This document shows positions 18,407-27,036 of a stretch of 64,000 nucleotides of DNA, in pieces. Under the pieces are notes generated by a model, which saw nothing but the letters and a program-made list of their open reading frames with translations, did no database searches and was not told the origin of the DNA. Both the position numbers and the translations under genes were made by a program. The first letter of the stretch is position 1; the number at the start of each line of letters is the position of its first letter. Source of the stretch: Ralstonia sp. TCR112 (GTDB lineage: Bacteria > Pseudomonadota > Gammaproteobacteria > Burkholderiales > Burkholderiaceae); contig NZ_VOSS01000003.1 in assembly GCF_007997035.1 (NCBI RefSeq), forward strand, positions 84,211 through 148,210. Reading direction: 5' to 3'.

Positions 18407-19996
18407 TCATGGCTGTACGGCAGCGGCGCCCACGCGGAAGGCGCCAAGTTCCTGCGCATCGAGCTGGGCGAGGAGGCCGGTTTCCCAGGCCAGGTATTGC
18501 CTGGCCGCAGCCTTGTTGCCGTCGTGCCGATCATGCACGAAGAAGAGATAGTCGATGCAATCGGCGTCGGGCGGTGCGCTGTCGGAACCTTCGGTGGCGT
18601 AGCCGGCGGCAGTCCACGCGGCAATGCCTCCGGCAAGCAGTTTGAGACGCGATGCGGCCTGCGGCGCGCGTGCGGCCCAATCTGCGGCGGCGAGCTGTGC
18701 GATGCGCGGGTCGTCGGCAATCAGGACGGTATCGCGGTCAGCGGCCAGGGCCGGCAGGCGCGGGCGAATGGCCCAAGTGGCGCCAGGCACATGGGCACGG
18801 CGGAAGGTCATGCTGGGACGCAAGTCGATGACGTGCACGGTGCCTGCCGCCAGCGCGCCGGCAAGTGCCTGCGCGCTGATCTCGGGCAACGGCTGCGGCA
18901 GCGCCGTTGCGGGCGCCGGCAGGCTCGCATTGCTGTTCAACCCGTCACGCAGCACATAGGCATCGTGGCCGAGTTGCCGCAGCCAGCTTGCAACGATTGG
19001 CGCGCGCACGCCGTCGGCATCGAACAGCACAAGGCGGGCATGGCGCACGCCGACGTACTGGTCGGTTGCCTGGATCAACTGGCCGCCCGGCGCATGCTGC
19101 GCACCCGGCAGGCTGCCCTTGGCGAATTCCTCCGGTGTGCGGACATCGCACAGGAAGAGGCTGTGCTCGCCTTCTGCGACCCAGCGTGCGAGCGTTGCCG
19201 CATCCACCTCGGGCACGGCAAAACGTGTGGCGAGTTGCTGGCTGGCGTCGCGCATGTCTTTGACGGTGGCCGGGGCAATGACATCGGGATAGCGCCGCGT
19301 GCTGCCGTGCTCCAGCGGCAGGTCTTCCAGATACCAGCCTTGCGTGCCGTTCTCCAGCGCCATCACCGGGTTCGGGATGCCGAGGTTGATCAGCGTCTGC
19401 GCGCCGATGATGCTGCGTGTGCGGCCCGCGCAATTGACGACGATCGGCGTGGTCGTGTCCGGCACAAGCTCGCGGATGCGCAGCCCAAGCTCGCCGTTCG
19501 GGCAGCAGATCGACGACGGGATCGTCATCTTCAGGTATTCGCTGACGGGGCGGCCATCGACGATGACGACGTCGTCGCCGCGTTCACGCATGGCCGCAAG
19601 TTCACGCGCGGTGACGCGCGGCGTGTGGTACGCCATCTCGACGAGTTCACCGAAGGTCTTGGACGGCACGTTGACGCCGGCAAACAGCGTGAAGCCTGCG
19701 TGCGACCAGCCTTGTGCGCCGCCTTGCAGCACGTGCACGTTGCTGTAGCCGATGGCGTTCAGGCGTTCGGCCGCGCGCTCGGCAACGCCGTCGTTGTCGT
19801 CATAAATGACCATGCGCACAGCGCGGCGAGGCGCAAGGCGCGGGGCGTCGATCTCAAGGCGGCTGTACGGCAGCGGGATGGCGTAGAAGAGGTGGGCTTC
19901 GCCGTACTGGCCGTGCTCGCGCACGTCGAACAGCGCGATCTCGGCGCCGTCGTGCAGCCACGCTTTCAGGGTCTTGGCGGTAACGAACGATGTCAT
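18407..19996 (-). CDS. Four-domain rhodanese (sulfurtransferase) with a single catalytic cysteine
   Basis: Rhodaneses move sulfane sulfur through a cysteine persulfide. The 529 residues contain four rhodanese-like repeats, at about 10-105, 130-235, 270-370 and 395-495. Each has the DxR segment (ALFDVREHGQY, VVIVDGRPVSEY, LFLCDVRTPEEF, VHVIDLRPSMTF). Only the second keeps the active-site loop, NCAGRTRS with Cys189. The equivalents in repeats 1, 3 and 4 (IYDDNDG, LFDADGV, IADDPRI) lack the Cys and are presumably structural or regulatory. Start ATG 19996 gives MTSFVTAKTL. It lies between cysteine dioxygenase and metC, fitting a role in handling cysteine-derived sulfur. Confidence 0.88.
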   Translation of the reverse strand: MTSFVTAKTLKAWLHDGAEIALFDVREHGQYGEAHLFYAIPLPYSRLEIDAPRLAPRRAVRMVIYDDNDGVAERAAERLNAIGYSNVHVLQGGAQGWSHAGFTLFAGVNVPSKTFGELVEMAYHTPRVTARELAAMRERGDDVVIVDGRPVSEYLKMTIPSSICCPNGELGLRIRELVPDTTTPIVVNCAGRTRSIIGAQTLINLGIPNPVMALENGTQGWYLEDLPLEHGSTRRYPDVIAPATVKDMRDASQQLATRFAVPEVDAATLARWVAEGEHSLFLCDVRTPEEFAKGSLPGAQHAPGGQLIQATDQYVGVRHARLVLFDADGVRAPIVASWLRQLGHDAYVLRDGLNSNASLPAPATALPQPLPEISAQALAGALAAGTVHVIDLRPSMTFRRAHVPGATWAIRPRLPALAADRDTVLIADDPRIAQLAAADWAARAPQAASRLKLLAGGIAAWTAAGYATEGSDSAPPDADCIDYLFFVHDRHDGNKAAARQYLAWETGLLAQLDAQELGAFRVGAAAVQP

Positions 19997-20087
19997 ATCG
20001 ATGCGAAACGAATCAAAAGGGTGAACGACGCCCTCCGCGCACGCAGCGCGGATTGCAGGCAACGCGATTCGGGTTGTGGTTGGCCGG

Positions 20088-20681
20088 TTAGCGGCGCGTC
20101 TTCACGCCGATGCCCATGGTCTGATAGCGGCCGGTTTCGAGGTCGAACGTGATGCGCTCGGTCAGCGTTTCGAGCGCGCGTCCGTACATGTGCAGATGGC
20201 GGATCGGCGCCTCGCCCTTGATCTCGACGGCGTGGATGTCTTCGGCCGCCAGCGCGATGCCGGTGCCGGGCTCGACGACGACGGTGTCGGTCATTTCCAG
20301 CGTGCCGACACCGGGCGTGGCGCGGTCGTCGGTACGGCGGTAGACATAGTTGTATTCCGTGCCGTCCACCGCGGCGATGCAGGCCCACGTGGTGTGGTTG
20401 TGCGGCGTGATCTTCTTGCCGGGGCGCATGACGTTCAGGTACAGCGCGTAGGTCTGGTCGGCGTCTTCGTGGATCAGGTAGCGGGCGTGCAGCTCGCCGT
20501 CGGCAGGGGCCGGGAAATCGGTGTCTTGCCAGAACTCGGTGCGCGCGGCGAGGCCTTTGACCTGCTCGAGCACGTCGGCCAGCGCGGGCCGCGTTTCGTC
20601 TTCAGACGCGAGTGCGGCTTTCATGGCGGCAATGGCATCGATCACGGCCGCTTGGCGTTGTTGAGGAAGAGACGGGGACAT
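20088..20681 (-). CDS. Cysteine dioxygenase-family cupin
   Basis: Thiol dioxygenases of this cupin family use Fe(II) to oxidise a thiol to its sulfinate, e.g. cysteine to cysteine sulfinic acid. The 197 residues have PHNH with His94 and His96 as two metal ligands and His150 (DIHAVE) as the likely third. His164-x-Tyr166 (HLHMYG) matches the conserved His/Tyr pair. Arg67 (HARYLI) sits where Arg60 of mammalian CDO binds the substrate carboxylate. Cys101, seven residues after His94, falls at the place of the CDO cysteine that crosslinks to tyrosine. Start ATG 20681 follows CAGGAG. It lies 74 bp after the ABC ATPase. Substrate could be cysteine or another small thiol. Confidence 0.85.
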   Translation of the reverse strand: MSPSLPQQRQAAVIDAIAAMKAALASEDETRPALADVLEQVKGLAARTEFWQDTDFPAPADGELHARYLIHEDADQTYALYLNVMRPGKKITPHNHTTWACIAAVDGTEYNYVYRRTDDRATPGVGTLEMTDTVVVEPGTGIALAAEDIHAVEIKGEAPIRHLHMYGRALETLTERITFDLETGRYQTMGIGVKTRR

Positions 20682-20755
20682 GAATGGATTCTCCTGAGGG
20701 ATTGGGGCGCCTTGCGTTGTATTTCGCGGCGTTGTTGTCGTTGTCGGTATCAGCG

Positions 20756-21511
20756 TCAGGCGACGAGTTCGGCAATGCGAGGTGCAGGTCGCAGGACGTC
20801 TTGCAGGAAGCGCTGTGCGCGAGCGTGCTTCGGGCGGCTGAAGAACTGGTCGGGCGGCGCGTCCTCCAGCAGCTGGCCGTGGTCCATGAACCAGACGCGG
20901 CTCGATACGTCGCGCGCGAAGCCCATCTCGTGGGTCACGATCATCATCGTGAGCCCGTCGCCGGCCAGCTCGCGCATCACGTGCAGCACCTCTTGCACCA
21001 TCTCGGGATCGAGCGCGCTGGTCGGCTCGTCGAACAGCATGAGCGGCGGCTTCATCGCCAGCGCCCGCGCAATGGCCACGCGCTGCTGCTGGCCGCCCGA
21101 CAGGTTGGCGGGCATCGCGTCGATCTTGTGGGCAAGGCCCACCTTGGCAAGCAGCGCCTCGGCCTGCGCCGTCGCTTCGTCGCGCGACAGACCGAGCACC
21201 TTGGTCGGCCCGAGAATCAGGTTCTGTCGCACCGAAAGGTTCTGGAACAGATTGAAGTTCTGGAACACGAAGCCGATGCGCGCCCGCAACTGGTTGACGC
21301 GCATATCGCGGGCATGGACATCGCGCCCCTCGAAACGGATGCATCCGCCCTGAATGGCCTCCAGCCGCGTGACCGTGCGGATCAACGTGGATTTGCCCGA
21401 CCCCGAGGGGCCGCACACCACGACGACTTCACCGCGCGCGATGGTGGCGTGGATGCCTTTGAGCGCGTGGTAGTCGTCGTAGTACTTGTCGACGTTTTCA
21501 AATGCCAGCAT
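20756..21511 (-). CDS. Amino acid ABC transporter ATP-binding protein (GlnQ/TcyN type)
   Basis: This ATPase powers a polar amino acid importer. It has Walker [10 protein letters not shown] (34-42), Q-loop FVFQNFNLF, signature LSGGQQQR and Walker [16 protein letters not shown], with the D-loop and the H-loop His in [13 protein letters not shown]. Start ATG 21511 ([11 protein letters not shown]) gives 251 residues and has GGAGA about 8 nt upstream. An upstream extension is not conserved. It lies 28 bp after a permease gene. Cystine or another sulfur amino acid is the inferred substrate, from the downstream genes only. Confidence 0.95.
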   Translation of the reverse strand: MLAFENVDKYYDDYHALKGIHATIARGEVVVVCGPSGSGKSTLIRTVTRLEAIQGGCIRFEGRDVHARDMRVNQLRARIGFVFQNFNLFQNLSVRQNLILGPTKVLGLSRDEATAQAEALLAKVGLAHKIDAMPANLSGGQQQRVAIARALAMKPPLMLFDEPTSALDPEMVQEVLHVMRELAGDGLTMMIVTHEMGFARDVSSRVWFMDHGQLLEDAPPDQFFSRPKHARAQRFLQDVLRPAPRIAELVA

Positions 21512-21539
21512 GGGATGGGGTCTCCGGCAGGGTTTGTTC

Positions 21540-22232
21540 CTAGGCAAGCCCGGCGCGATGGCGGGCAATGCGGCGCTCCAGCTGTCCCGCAAATCGCGAG
21601 ATGGCGAAGCACAAAACGAAGTAGAAGGCTGCCAGCACGAGAAACGTCTCCAGCGGCTTGGTCAGCGTGATGGTGTTGACCTGCGCGGCCGAGTACGTCA
21701 GCTCCGGCACGCCAATCACATAGGCGAGCGACGTTGCCTTGATGATCGACACGAACTGGTTGACGATCGACGGAAGCATGTTGGTCAGCGCTTGCGGCAG
21801 CTGCACGTAGCGCATGCTCTGCAGCCACGACAGGCCATTCGAGCGCGCGGCTTCCATCTGCCCGCGCGGCAGGCCTTCGAGCCCGGCGCGCACGATCTGC
21901 GAGAGGAATGCGCTTTCGTAGACGATGATTGCGCAGACGGCCGTGGTGAACGCCGACACCTCCTTGCCCACCAGCAGCGGCACTGCAAAGTACGCCCAGA
22001 AGATGATCATCAGCAGCGGAATGCCGCGTACCAGACGCGACCACACACCGGCAGTGCGACGCAGCCAGCGCCAAGGGCTCACGTGTGCCAGACCGATCAG
22101 CACCGCAATCGGGAACGACATCACCAAGCCCAGCACCGAGAGCACCAGCGTCACCGCAACGCCGCCGAGCGGTCCATTCGGCCACGACCCGACCAGGAAC
22201 AACGCCAGATAGTCATGCAGGATTTCAAGCAT
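21540..22232 (-). CDS. Amino acid ABC transporter permease, second subunit
   Basis: This HisM/GltK-type inner-membrane permease has 230 residues with about five helices. It carries the EAA loop typical of polar amino acid permeases ([20 protein letters not shown], then [18 protein letters not shown]). It begins 4 bp after the end of the first permease, so the two are translationally linked and should form the heterodimeric channel. Confidence 0.94.
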   Translation of the reverse strand: MLEILHDYLALFLVGSWPNGPLGGVAVTLVLSVLGLVMSFPIAVLIGLAHVSPWRWLRRTAGVWSRLVRGIPLLMIIFWAYFAVPLLVGKEVSAFTTAVCAIIVYESAFLSQIVRAGLEGLPRGQMEAARSNGLSWLQSMRYVQLPQALTNMLPSIVNQFVSIIKATSLAYVIGVPELTYSAAQVNTITLTKPLETFLVLAAFYFVLCFAISRFAGQLERRIARHRAGLA

Positions 22233-22236
22233 GGCG

Positions 22237-22929
22237 TCAGACCCCCAGCGGCGTCGTTCGACGCTTGGCCACGCGTTCCGACAGTGCCATCAACGCGAGC
22301 GTGCCGAGCAGATACAGCAGCGTGGCGATGAGAAACACGTCGAAGGTGCGGAAGGTGAGGTTGTCGATCTGCCGGGTACGGTAAAGCAGTTCATGCACGC
22401 CGATTGCCATCGCCAGCGAGCTGTTCTTGAACAACAGCAATGCCTGGTTGAGCAGCGCGGGCAGCGCCACGCGAATTGCCTGCGGCAGGATCACGTAGCG
22501 CAGCGCCTGCAGATGCGTGAGCCCGATCGACCACGCCGCCTCCTGCTGCGTATGCGGAATCGCACGCAGGCCCGAACGCAGGTCTTCGGAGATGAACGCG
22601 CCGGAGTTCAGCGCCAAGGCAATCGCCGCAAAGAAGAATTCGGTATTGCCGGCGTTGATCCAGGCTTTGAGCGATTCCGGCAGCAGCTGCGGCACGCCGA
22701 AATACCACACCAGGATCTGCACCAGCATCGGCACGTTGCGGTGGTATTCCACAACCACGATGACGAACGCCTTGAACACGCGCACCGGCAGCGCTCGCAG
22801 CGTTGCCAGCGACACGCCGACGGCGATGGCCAGCAGGCCCGAGACGACAAACAGACGCAGCGTGGTCAGAATGCCGTCCCGCAAGAGGCGCAAATAGCCG
22901 TCTTCGAGCAGGAAGGAGAGATCGAACAT
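22237..22929 (-). CDS. Amino acid ABC transporter permease, first subunit
   Basis: This is the partner permease (HisQ/GltJ type), 230 residues with several helices and the EAA motif (GLRAIPHTQQEAAWSIGLTH, then YVILPQAIRVALPALLNQ). Start ATG 22929 gives MFDLSFLLEDGYL; an upstream extension reads through the gap and is rejected. The gap to the binding-protein gene is 16 bp. Confidence 0.94.
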   Translation of the reverse strand: MFDLSFLLEDGYLRLLRDGILTTLRLFVVSGLLAIAVGVSLATLRALPVRVFKAFVIVVVEYHRNVPMLVQILVWYFGVPQLLPESLKAWINAGNTEFFFAAIALALNSGAFISEDLRSGLRAIPHTQQEAAWSIGLTHLQALRYVILPQAIRVALPALLNQALLLFKNSSLAMAIGVHELLYRTRQIDNLTFRTFDVFLIATLLYLLGTLALMALSERVAKRRTTPLGV

Positions 22930-22945
22930 GTCGGCCGCCCGGGGC

Positions 22946-23782
22946 TTACTGCGGCTTGATCGGTTCGACCTTGTAGTCGCGCCAGAACTTGTAGACCGAC
23001 TTGGCGCCGAGCCACTTGTCGAAGCTCGTCTGCAGGCCGTTCGACTGGTCGTAATCCGCCAGCACCTTGTTGACGGCCGCCATGAGCGCAAGCTCGTTCT
23101 TGTTCATCACCACGCCCCAGCGCTCTTCATAAACCGGCGCGCTCAGCAGCCGATATTGCTGGCCGCCTTTCTGCGCCGCCTCGTTGGCAAAGCGCGCCAG
23201 CACGAGTTGCCCCGCCACCAGCCCATCAACCTTGCCTTGCTGCAACGCCAGATACGCCGACGAAATATCGTGGAATGTCAGCAGCCGCGAATCCGGCAGG
23301 CGCGTCACCGACACGGCTGCCGAGCTGGAACCTTCCGACGCGGCGATCTTCTTGTTGGCAAGCTGATCGAGCGTCTGGATGGGCGAGTCGGCCCGCACCA
23401 GCACACGGATCGGCGCAACGAAATACTGGTTGCTGAAATCGACCTGCGCGGCGCGCGCCGGCATCCACGCCACGGCAGCGGCCAGCACATCCACGCGATG
23501 CGTCTTCAGTTCGGGAATGCGGGCATCGGTCGACAGCGCACGGTGCTCCAGCTTGACGCCTAGGCCCTTGGCCAATGCGCTGCACACATCCACGTCAAAG
23601 CCGACGATCTGCCGCGTTGCGGCGTCGGGAAAGGCATACGGCTCGCTGGCGTTCTGGGTGCCGCAGACGAGCGTGCCGCGCGACTTGATGTCTGCCAGCG
23701 CGTCGGCATGCGCCACGCTCGCCACGCCCAGCGTGCCCAAGGCGAGGGTTGCCGCGGCTTGTGCCCATTTCCATACCCGCAT
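22946..23782 (-). CDS. Periplasmic amino acid-binding protein (family 3 solute-binding protein)
   Basis: This protein captures the substrate and delivers it to the permeases. A Sec signal peptide ends near VASVAHA. The family 3 signature GFDVDVCSALAKGLGVKLE follows, and the two-lobe fold continues to residue 278. The ligand-binding region has YAFPDAATRQIVGFDVD, consistent with an alpha-amino acid ligand. ATG 23782 is preceded by a strong AGGAGG. It is the first gene of the sulfur block and is divergent from the LysR gene. Ligand identity is not determinable here. Confidence 0.94.
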   Translation of the reverse strand: MRVWKWAQAAATLALGTLGVASVAHADALADIKSRGTLVCGTQNASEPYAFPDAATRQIVGFDVDVCSALAKGLGVKLEHRALSTDARIPELKTHRVDVLAAAVAWMPARAAQVDFSNQYFVAPIRVLVRADSPIQTLDQLANKKIAASEGSSSAAVSVTRLPDSRLLTFHDISSAYLALQQGKVDGLVAGQLVLARFANEAAQKGGQQYRLLSAPVYEERWGVVMNKNELALMAAVNKVLADYDQSNGLQTSFDKWLGAKSVYKFWRDYKVEPIKPQ

Positions 23783-23850
23783 GATGCTCCTCCTTTGTAT
23801 GAAACCGATTCAGTGTCGGACCGCGATGCCCCTGCGGCTCGGGTGTCTGC

Positions 23851-23871
23851 CTGAACGTATTGTTCGTTCAG
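23851..23871. promoter_or_regulatory. Inverted repeat, probable LysR-regulator operator
   Basis: CTGAACG-N7-CGTTCAG is a perfect 7-bp inverted repeat with a 7-bp AT-rich centre, and it contains a T-N11-A core typical of LysR-type sites. It lies in the 187-bp gap between the divergent binding-protein and lysR genes, so it could control both. Confidence 0.6.
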
Positions 23872-23969
23872 TGTTATTTGTGTTTCGGGCAGGTTATCGG
23901 CCAGAATCGCGCAGAACAATTTAATTTTTGGCGGGAAACGATTAGAAACTCCGAAGTATCGGGGCCGAG

Positions 23970-24839
23970 ATGCGAAATCTGGACATCGATCTGCTGCGCA
24001 CATTCGTGGCGATCGCACAGCACGAAACGTTTGCCGCGGCAGCGGCGCGGGTGGGGCGCACGCAGTCTGCGGTCACGCAGCAGATGCAGCGGCTGGAGGA
24101 GGAAATGGGCTGCGCGCTGTTCGAAAAACGCGGCCGCCACAAGACGATGACGCCCGATGGCGTGCGGCTCGTTGCCTATGCGCACAAGATCCTGGCGTTG
24201 AACGACCAGGCCGTGCAGGTCATCCAGACCGGTGGCCCGATCGAGAAAATCCGGATCGGCTCGCCGCACGATGTGGCCGATTCGATCCTGCCGAATCTGC
24301 TGCGTCGGCTGTCCAAGCTCTCGCCGGAATTGCAGATGGAAATCAACGTTGGCCGCAGCCCGTTCCTGATGGACGCGCTGCGCGACAAGACGCTCGATCT
24401 GGCGATCTCCACGCGCTATGACGATGCCTTTCCCGGCATCAAGCTGCGCACGTCGCCGATGGTGTGGATCTGCGCGGAAGACTTCATCTTCAATCCCGCC
24501 GCACCGGTGCCGCTGGTCATGGCCGACGAGCTGAGCCTGTTCCGCCAGCTGTCGATCGAATGCCTGGATGCGCACCACATTCCGTGGCGCACGAGTTATC
24601 TGTCGCCCACGCTGACGGGCATCAAGGCCGCGATCAGCGCGGGGCTGGGCGTGACGGCGCGCACGACCGAATTGCTCGACGCAAACATGCGCGTGCTGAC
24701 AGAAGCCGATGGCCTGCCGCGCCTGCCCGAAGTGGCGTTTTATCTGTACGTGCAGCCGACGTGCACGAGCGCCGTGCTGCGCGATCTGTTCGATTCCACC
24801 GATCGCGTCGCCACCCGCTTCGGGCCGCCGTTCATGTGA
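23970..24839 (+). CDS. LysR-family transcriptional regulator of the adjacent sulfur/amino acid block
   Basis: The N-terminal winged helix (LLRTFVAIAQHETFAAAAAR, then SAVTQQMQRLEEEMGCALFE) and the ~200-residue effector domain are those of LysR regulators. It has 289 residues, normal length. It is transcribed divergently from the ABC-CDO-rhodanese-metC genes, the classical LysR arrangement, with a palindrome between them. The inducer is unknown; a cysteine-related compound is a guess from context. Its 3' end overlaps the converging desaturase gene by 8 bp, so no terminator separates them. Confidence 0.93.
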   Translation: MRNLDIDLLRTFVAIAQHETFAAAAARVGRTQSAVTQQMQRLEEEMGCALFEKRGRHKTMTPDGVRLVAYAHKILALNDQAVQVIQTGGPIEKIRIGSPHDVADSILPNLLRRLSKLSPELQMEINVGRSPFLMDALRDKTLDLAISTRYDDAFPGIKLRTSPMVWICAEDFIFNPAAPVPLVMADELSLFRQLSIECLDAHHIPWRTSYLSPTLTGIKAAISAGLGVTARTTELLDANMRVLTEADGLPRLPEVAFYLYVQPTCTSAVLRDLFDSTDRVATRFGPPFM

Positions 24840-25737
24840 GCGGCATCGCCTCGGCCGTGACTGCAGCGCGCGGGCTGCGCCACTCCGGCGGTTTCCACAG
24901 GTAGCGAATGTCCCGGTCGCGAAACACGTCGGCCCACATGTCGCGCCATTCGTGGAAGGTGAGGGTGATCGGGTTGTGTGTGTGGACCTGCCGCGTGATG
25001 CCGAAAACGGGGGCGTCCTCCTCCGGCACGAAGCTGCCGAACATGCGATCCCAGATGGTCAGCACGCCGGCGTAGTTGCGGTCGATGTACTGCGGATTCT
25101 TGGCGTGGTGCACGCGATGCACCGACGGCGTATTCACGTATTGCCCGAGCCACCGCCAGAAGCCCGCGTTGCGCGAATCCAGCGCCCCCAGCCGCGTATG
25201 GACGAAAAACTGGAACGCTAGGTTCAGGCCCACGGCCAGGATCACCCAGTCCGGCGTAAAGCCGATCCATGCAAGCGGAATCCAGAACAGCCACATGCCG
25301 GAAATCGGATAGGTCAGGCTCTGGCGGAATGCTGTCGAAAAATTCATGCCTTCCGACGAGTGGTGCGTCACATGCGAGGCCCACATCCAGCGCACGCGAT
25401 GGCTGGCGCGGTGGAAGAAGTAGTACAGAAAATCCTGCAACAGCAGAAGCAGCACGAATGACCACCACGTTTCAGGCACCGCGCGCAGGCCGTGGCTGTA
25501 CGTCCATGCGTACACCGTCTTGATCATCAGCCACAGGAAGAATGCATCCGACGCCTGGTGCATGAGCGCGAGGCAGGCGTTTGAAACGGTGTCCTTGAAG
25601 CTGTAGACGGACGGGTCGCGCTTGCGCCAGTACCACGCTTCGGCGCCGATGGTCAGCAGGAAAACCGGCGCGAAGGCCAGCAGAATCAGGCCGGGGTCGA
25701 AACTCGACGCGCCCGGGGCGGCGTTGGCAGGGGTCAT
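24832..25737 (-). CDS. Sterol desaturase / fatty acid hydroxylase superfamily protein
   Basis: This is an integral-membrane di-iron protein. The His clusters of the superfamily are present: HRASH, HVTHH and HRVHH, plus further His residues near HTHN. Several hydrophobic segments span about residues 15-130 and 165-200. Bacterial members hydroxylate or desaturate lipids, but the substrate cannot be named; bacteria of this group make no sterols. Start ATG 25737 (MTPANAAPG) gives 301 residues. An upstream extension overlaps the intergenic region and is unlikely. Confidence 0.85.
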   Translation of the reverse strand: MTPANAAPGASSFDPGLILLAFAPVFLLTIGAEAWYWRKRDPSVYSFKDTVSNACLALMHQASDAFFLWLMIKTVYAWTYSHGLRAVPETWWSFVLLLLLQDFLYYFFHRASHRVRWMWASHVTHHSSEGMNFSTAFRQSLTYPISGMWLFWIPLAWIGFTPDWVILAVGLNLAFQFFVHTRLGALDSRNAGFWRWLGQYVNTPSVHRVHHAKNPQYIDRNYAGVLTIWDRMFGSFVPEEDAPVFGITRQVHTHNPITLTFHEWRDMWADVFRDRDIRYLWKPPEWRSPRAAVTAEAMPLT

Positions 25738-25883
25738 TGGATTGTTGTGATGTGTGTTGTCTCCAACCGGCAGGTATACGCCCAACACCCGCGCCGCGAA
25801 AGGGGGCACGCTAGAGCCCTTCCTCGCTTCAATACGCGGTCGTGTACAGTGCGTGCCGTTATTCCCACAACAACATCCGAGAC

Positions 25884-26993
25884 ATGCAATCCACCGCTTC
25901 CCCCGCGCCCCAGGCTGAAGTTCAACCCAACGTGATCGCCGAAGTACGCGGCGGCATCGGCTGGCTGACGCTGAACCGGCCGCAGGCGCTGAACGCGCTG
26001 TCGCTGGAGATGATCCGCACGATGTCGCATGCGCTGCTGGCGTGGCAGCACGATCCGGAAGTCCACGCCGTCATCCTGCGTGGCGAGGGCGGCAAGGCCC
26101 TGTGTGCCGGCGGCGACATCCGCTTCTTCCACCGCGCCGCCACGGCCGGCGACCCGCAGCTCATCACCTTTTTCACCGAGGAATACCGCCTCAACCACCT
26201 CATCTTCAGCTATGCCAAGCCGTATATCGCGCTGATGGACGGCGTGGTGATGGGCGGTGGCATGGGCATCTCGCAAGGCGCATCGCTGCGCGTGGTGACC
26301 GAGCGCACGAAGATGGCCATGCCCGAAACCAACATCGGCCTGTTTCCGGATGTGGGCGGCGGCTGGTTCCTGGCGCGCGTGCCGGGCCATGTGGGCGAAT
26401 ACCTGGGGGTGACCGGGCAGATGATCGAAGCGGCGGACGCGCTGTCGGTTGGCCTCGCCGATTGCCACGTCACTACCGAGGCGCTGGCGGCCATCGTCCA
26501 GCGTCTGCGCGACGGCAACTGGAGCAGCGCCGAGCAGATCGCCGCGTGCTTTACCGAAGCCGCATCGGCGCCCGATGATGCCAAGGCCATCATCGCGCCG
26601 CACCGCGAGGCGATCGATGCCTGCTTCAGCCAGGGCAGCGTGCAAGGCATCTTCGCGGATCTGGCCGGCAGCACGGATGCCGAATGGGCCGCGCAGACCG
26701 CTGCGCACATGGCCAAGCGCTCGCCGTTGATGATGGCGGTGACGCTGGAGCTGATCCGCCGCGGCCGCCACACTACGCTGGCCGATGAGCTGCGCCGCGA
26801 ACTCGACATGATGACGCACGTGTTTGCCGAAGGCGACGGTATCGAAGGCATTCGCGCGCTCGCCGTCGACAAGGACCATGCGCCCAAGTGGAAGCACGCC
26901 AGCATCGACGCCGTGCGCGAGGACGAAGTCGCCGCCTTCTTTGTTTCGCCTTGGCGCCGTGAGCAGCATCCGCTGCTGGGGCTGTCGGACTAG
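25884..26993 (+). CDS. 3-hydroxyisobutyryl-CoA hydrolase / enoyl-CoA hydratase-isomerase family
   Basis: It belongs to the crotonase superfamily. The long C-terminal region and the motif set (ALCAGGDIRFFH, MDGVVMGGGMGISQGASLR, MAMPETNIGLFPDVGGGW) match 3-hydroxyisobutyryl-CoA hydrolase of valine degradation, with Glu in PETNIG and Asp in FPDVGG as expected catalytic residues. It has 369 residues. Start ATG 25884 (MQSTASPAP) is chosen over an unconserved extension from 25842. No other valine pathway genes are adjacent, so function rests on sequence alone. Confidence 0.88.
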   Translation: MQSTASPAPQAEVQPNVIAEVRGGIGWLTLNRPQALNALSLEMIRTMSHALLAWQHDPEVHAVILRGEGGKALCAGGDIRFFHRAATAGDPQLITFFTEEYRLNHLIFSYAKPYIALMDGVVMGGGMGISQGASLRVVTERTKMAMPETNIGLFPDVGGGWFLARVPGHVGEYLGVTGQMIEAADALSVGLADCHVTTEALAAIVQRLRDGNWSSAEQIAACFTEAASAPDDAKAIIAPHREAIDACFSQGSVQGIFADLAGSTDAEWAAQTAAHMAKRSPLMMAVTLELIRRGRHTTLADELRRELDMMTHVFAEGDGIEGIRALAVDKDHAPKWKHASIDAVREDEVAAFFVSPWRREQHPLLGLSD

Positions 26994-27036
26994 AACCGGT
27001 AAACTGCGCGCCTGGATGTTGAATCGTTGACTTGCT

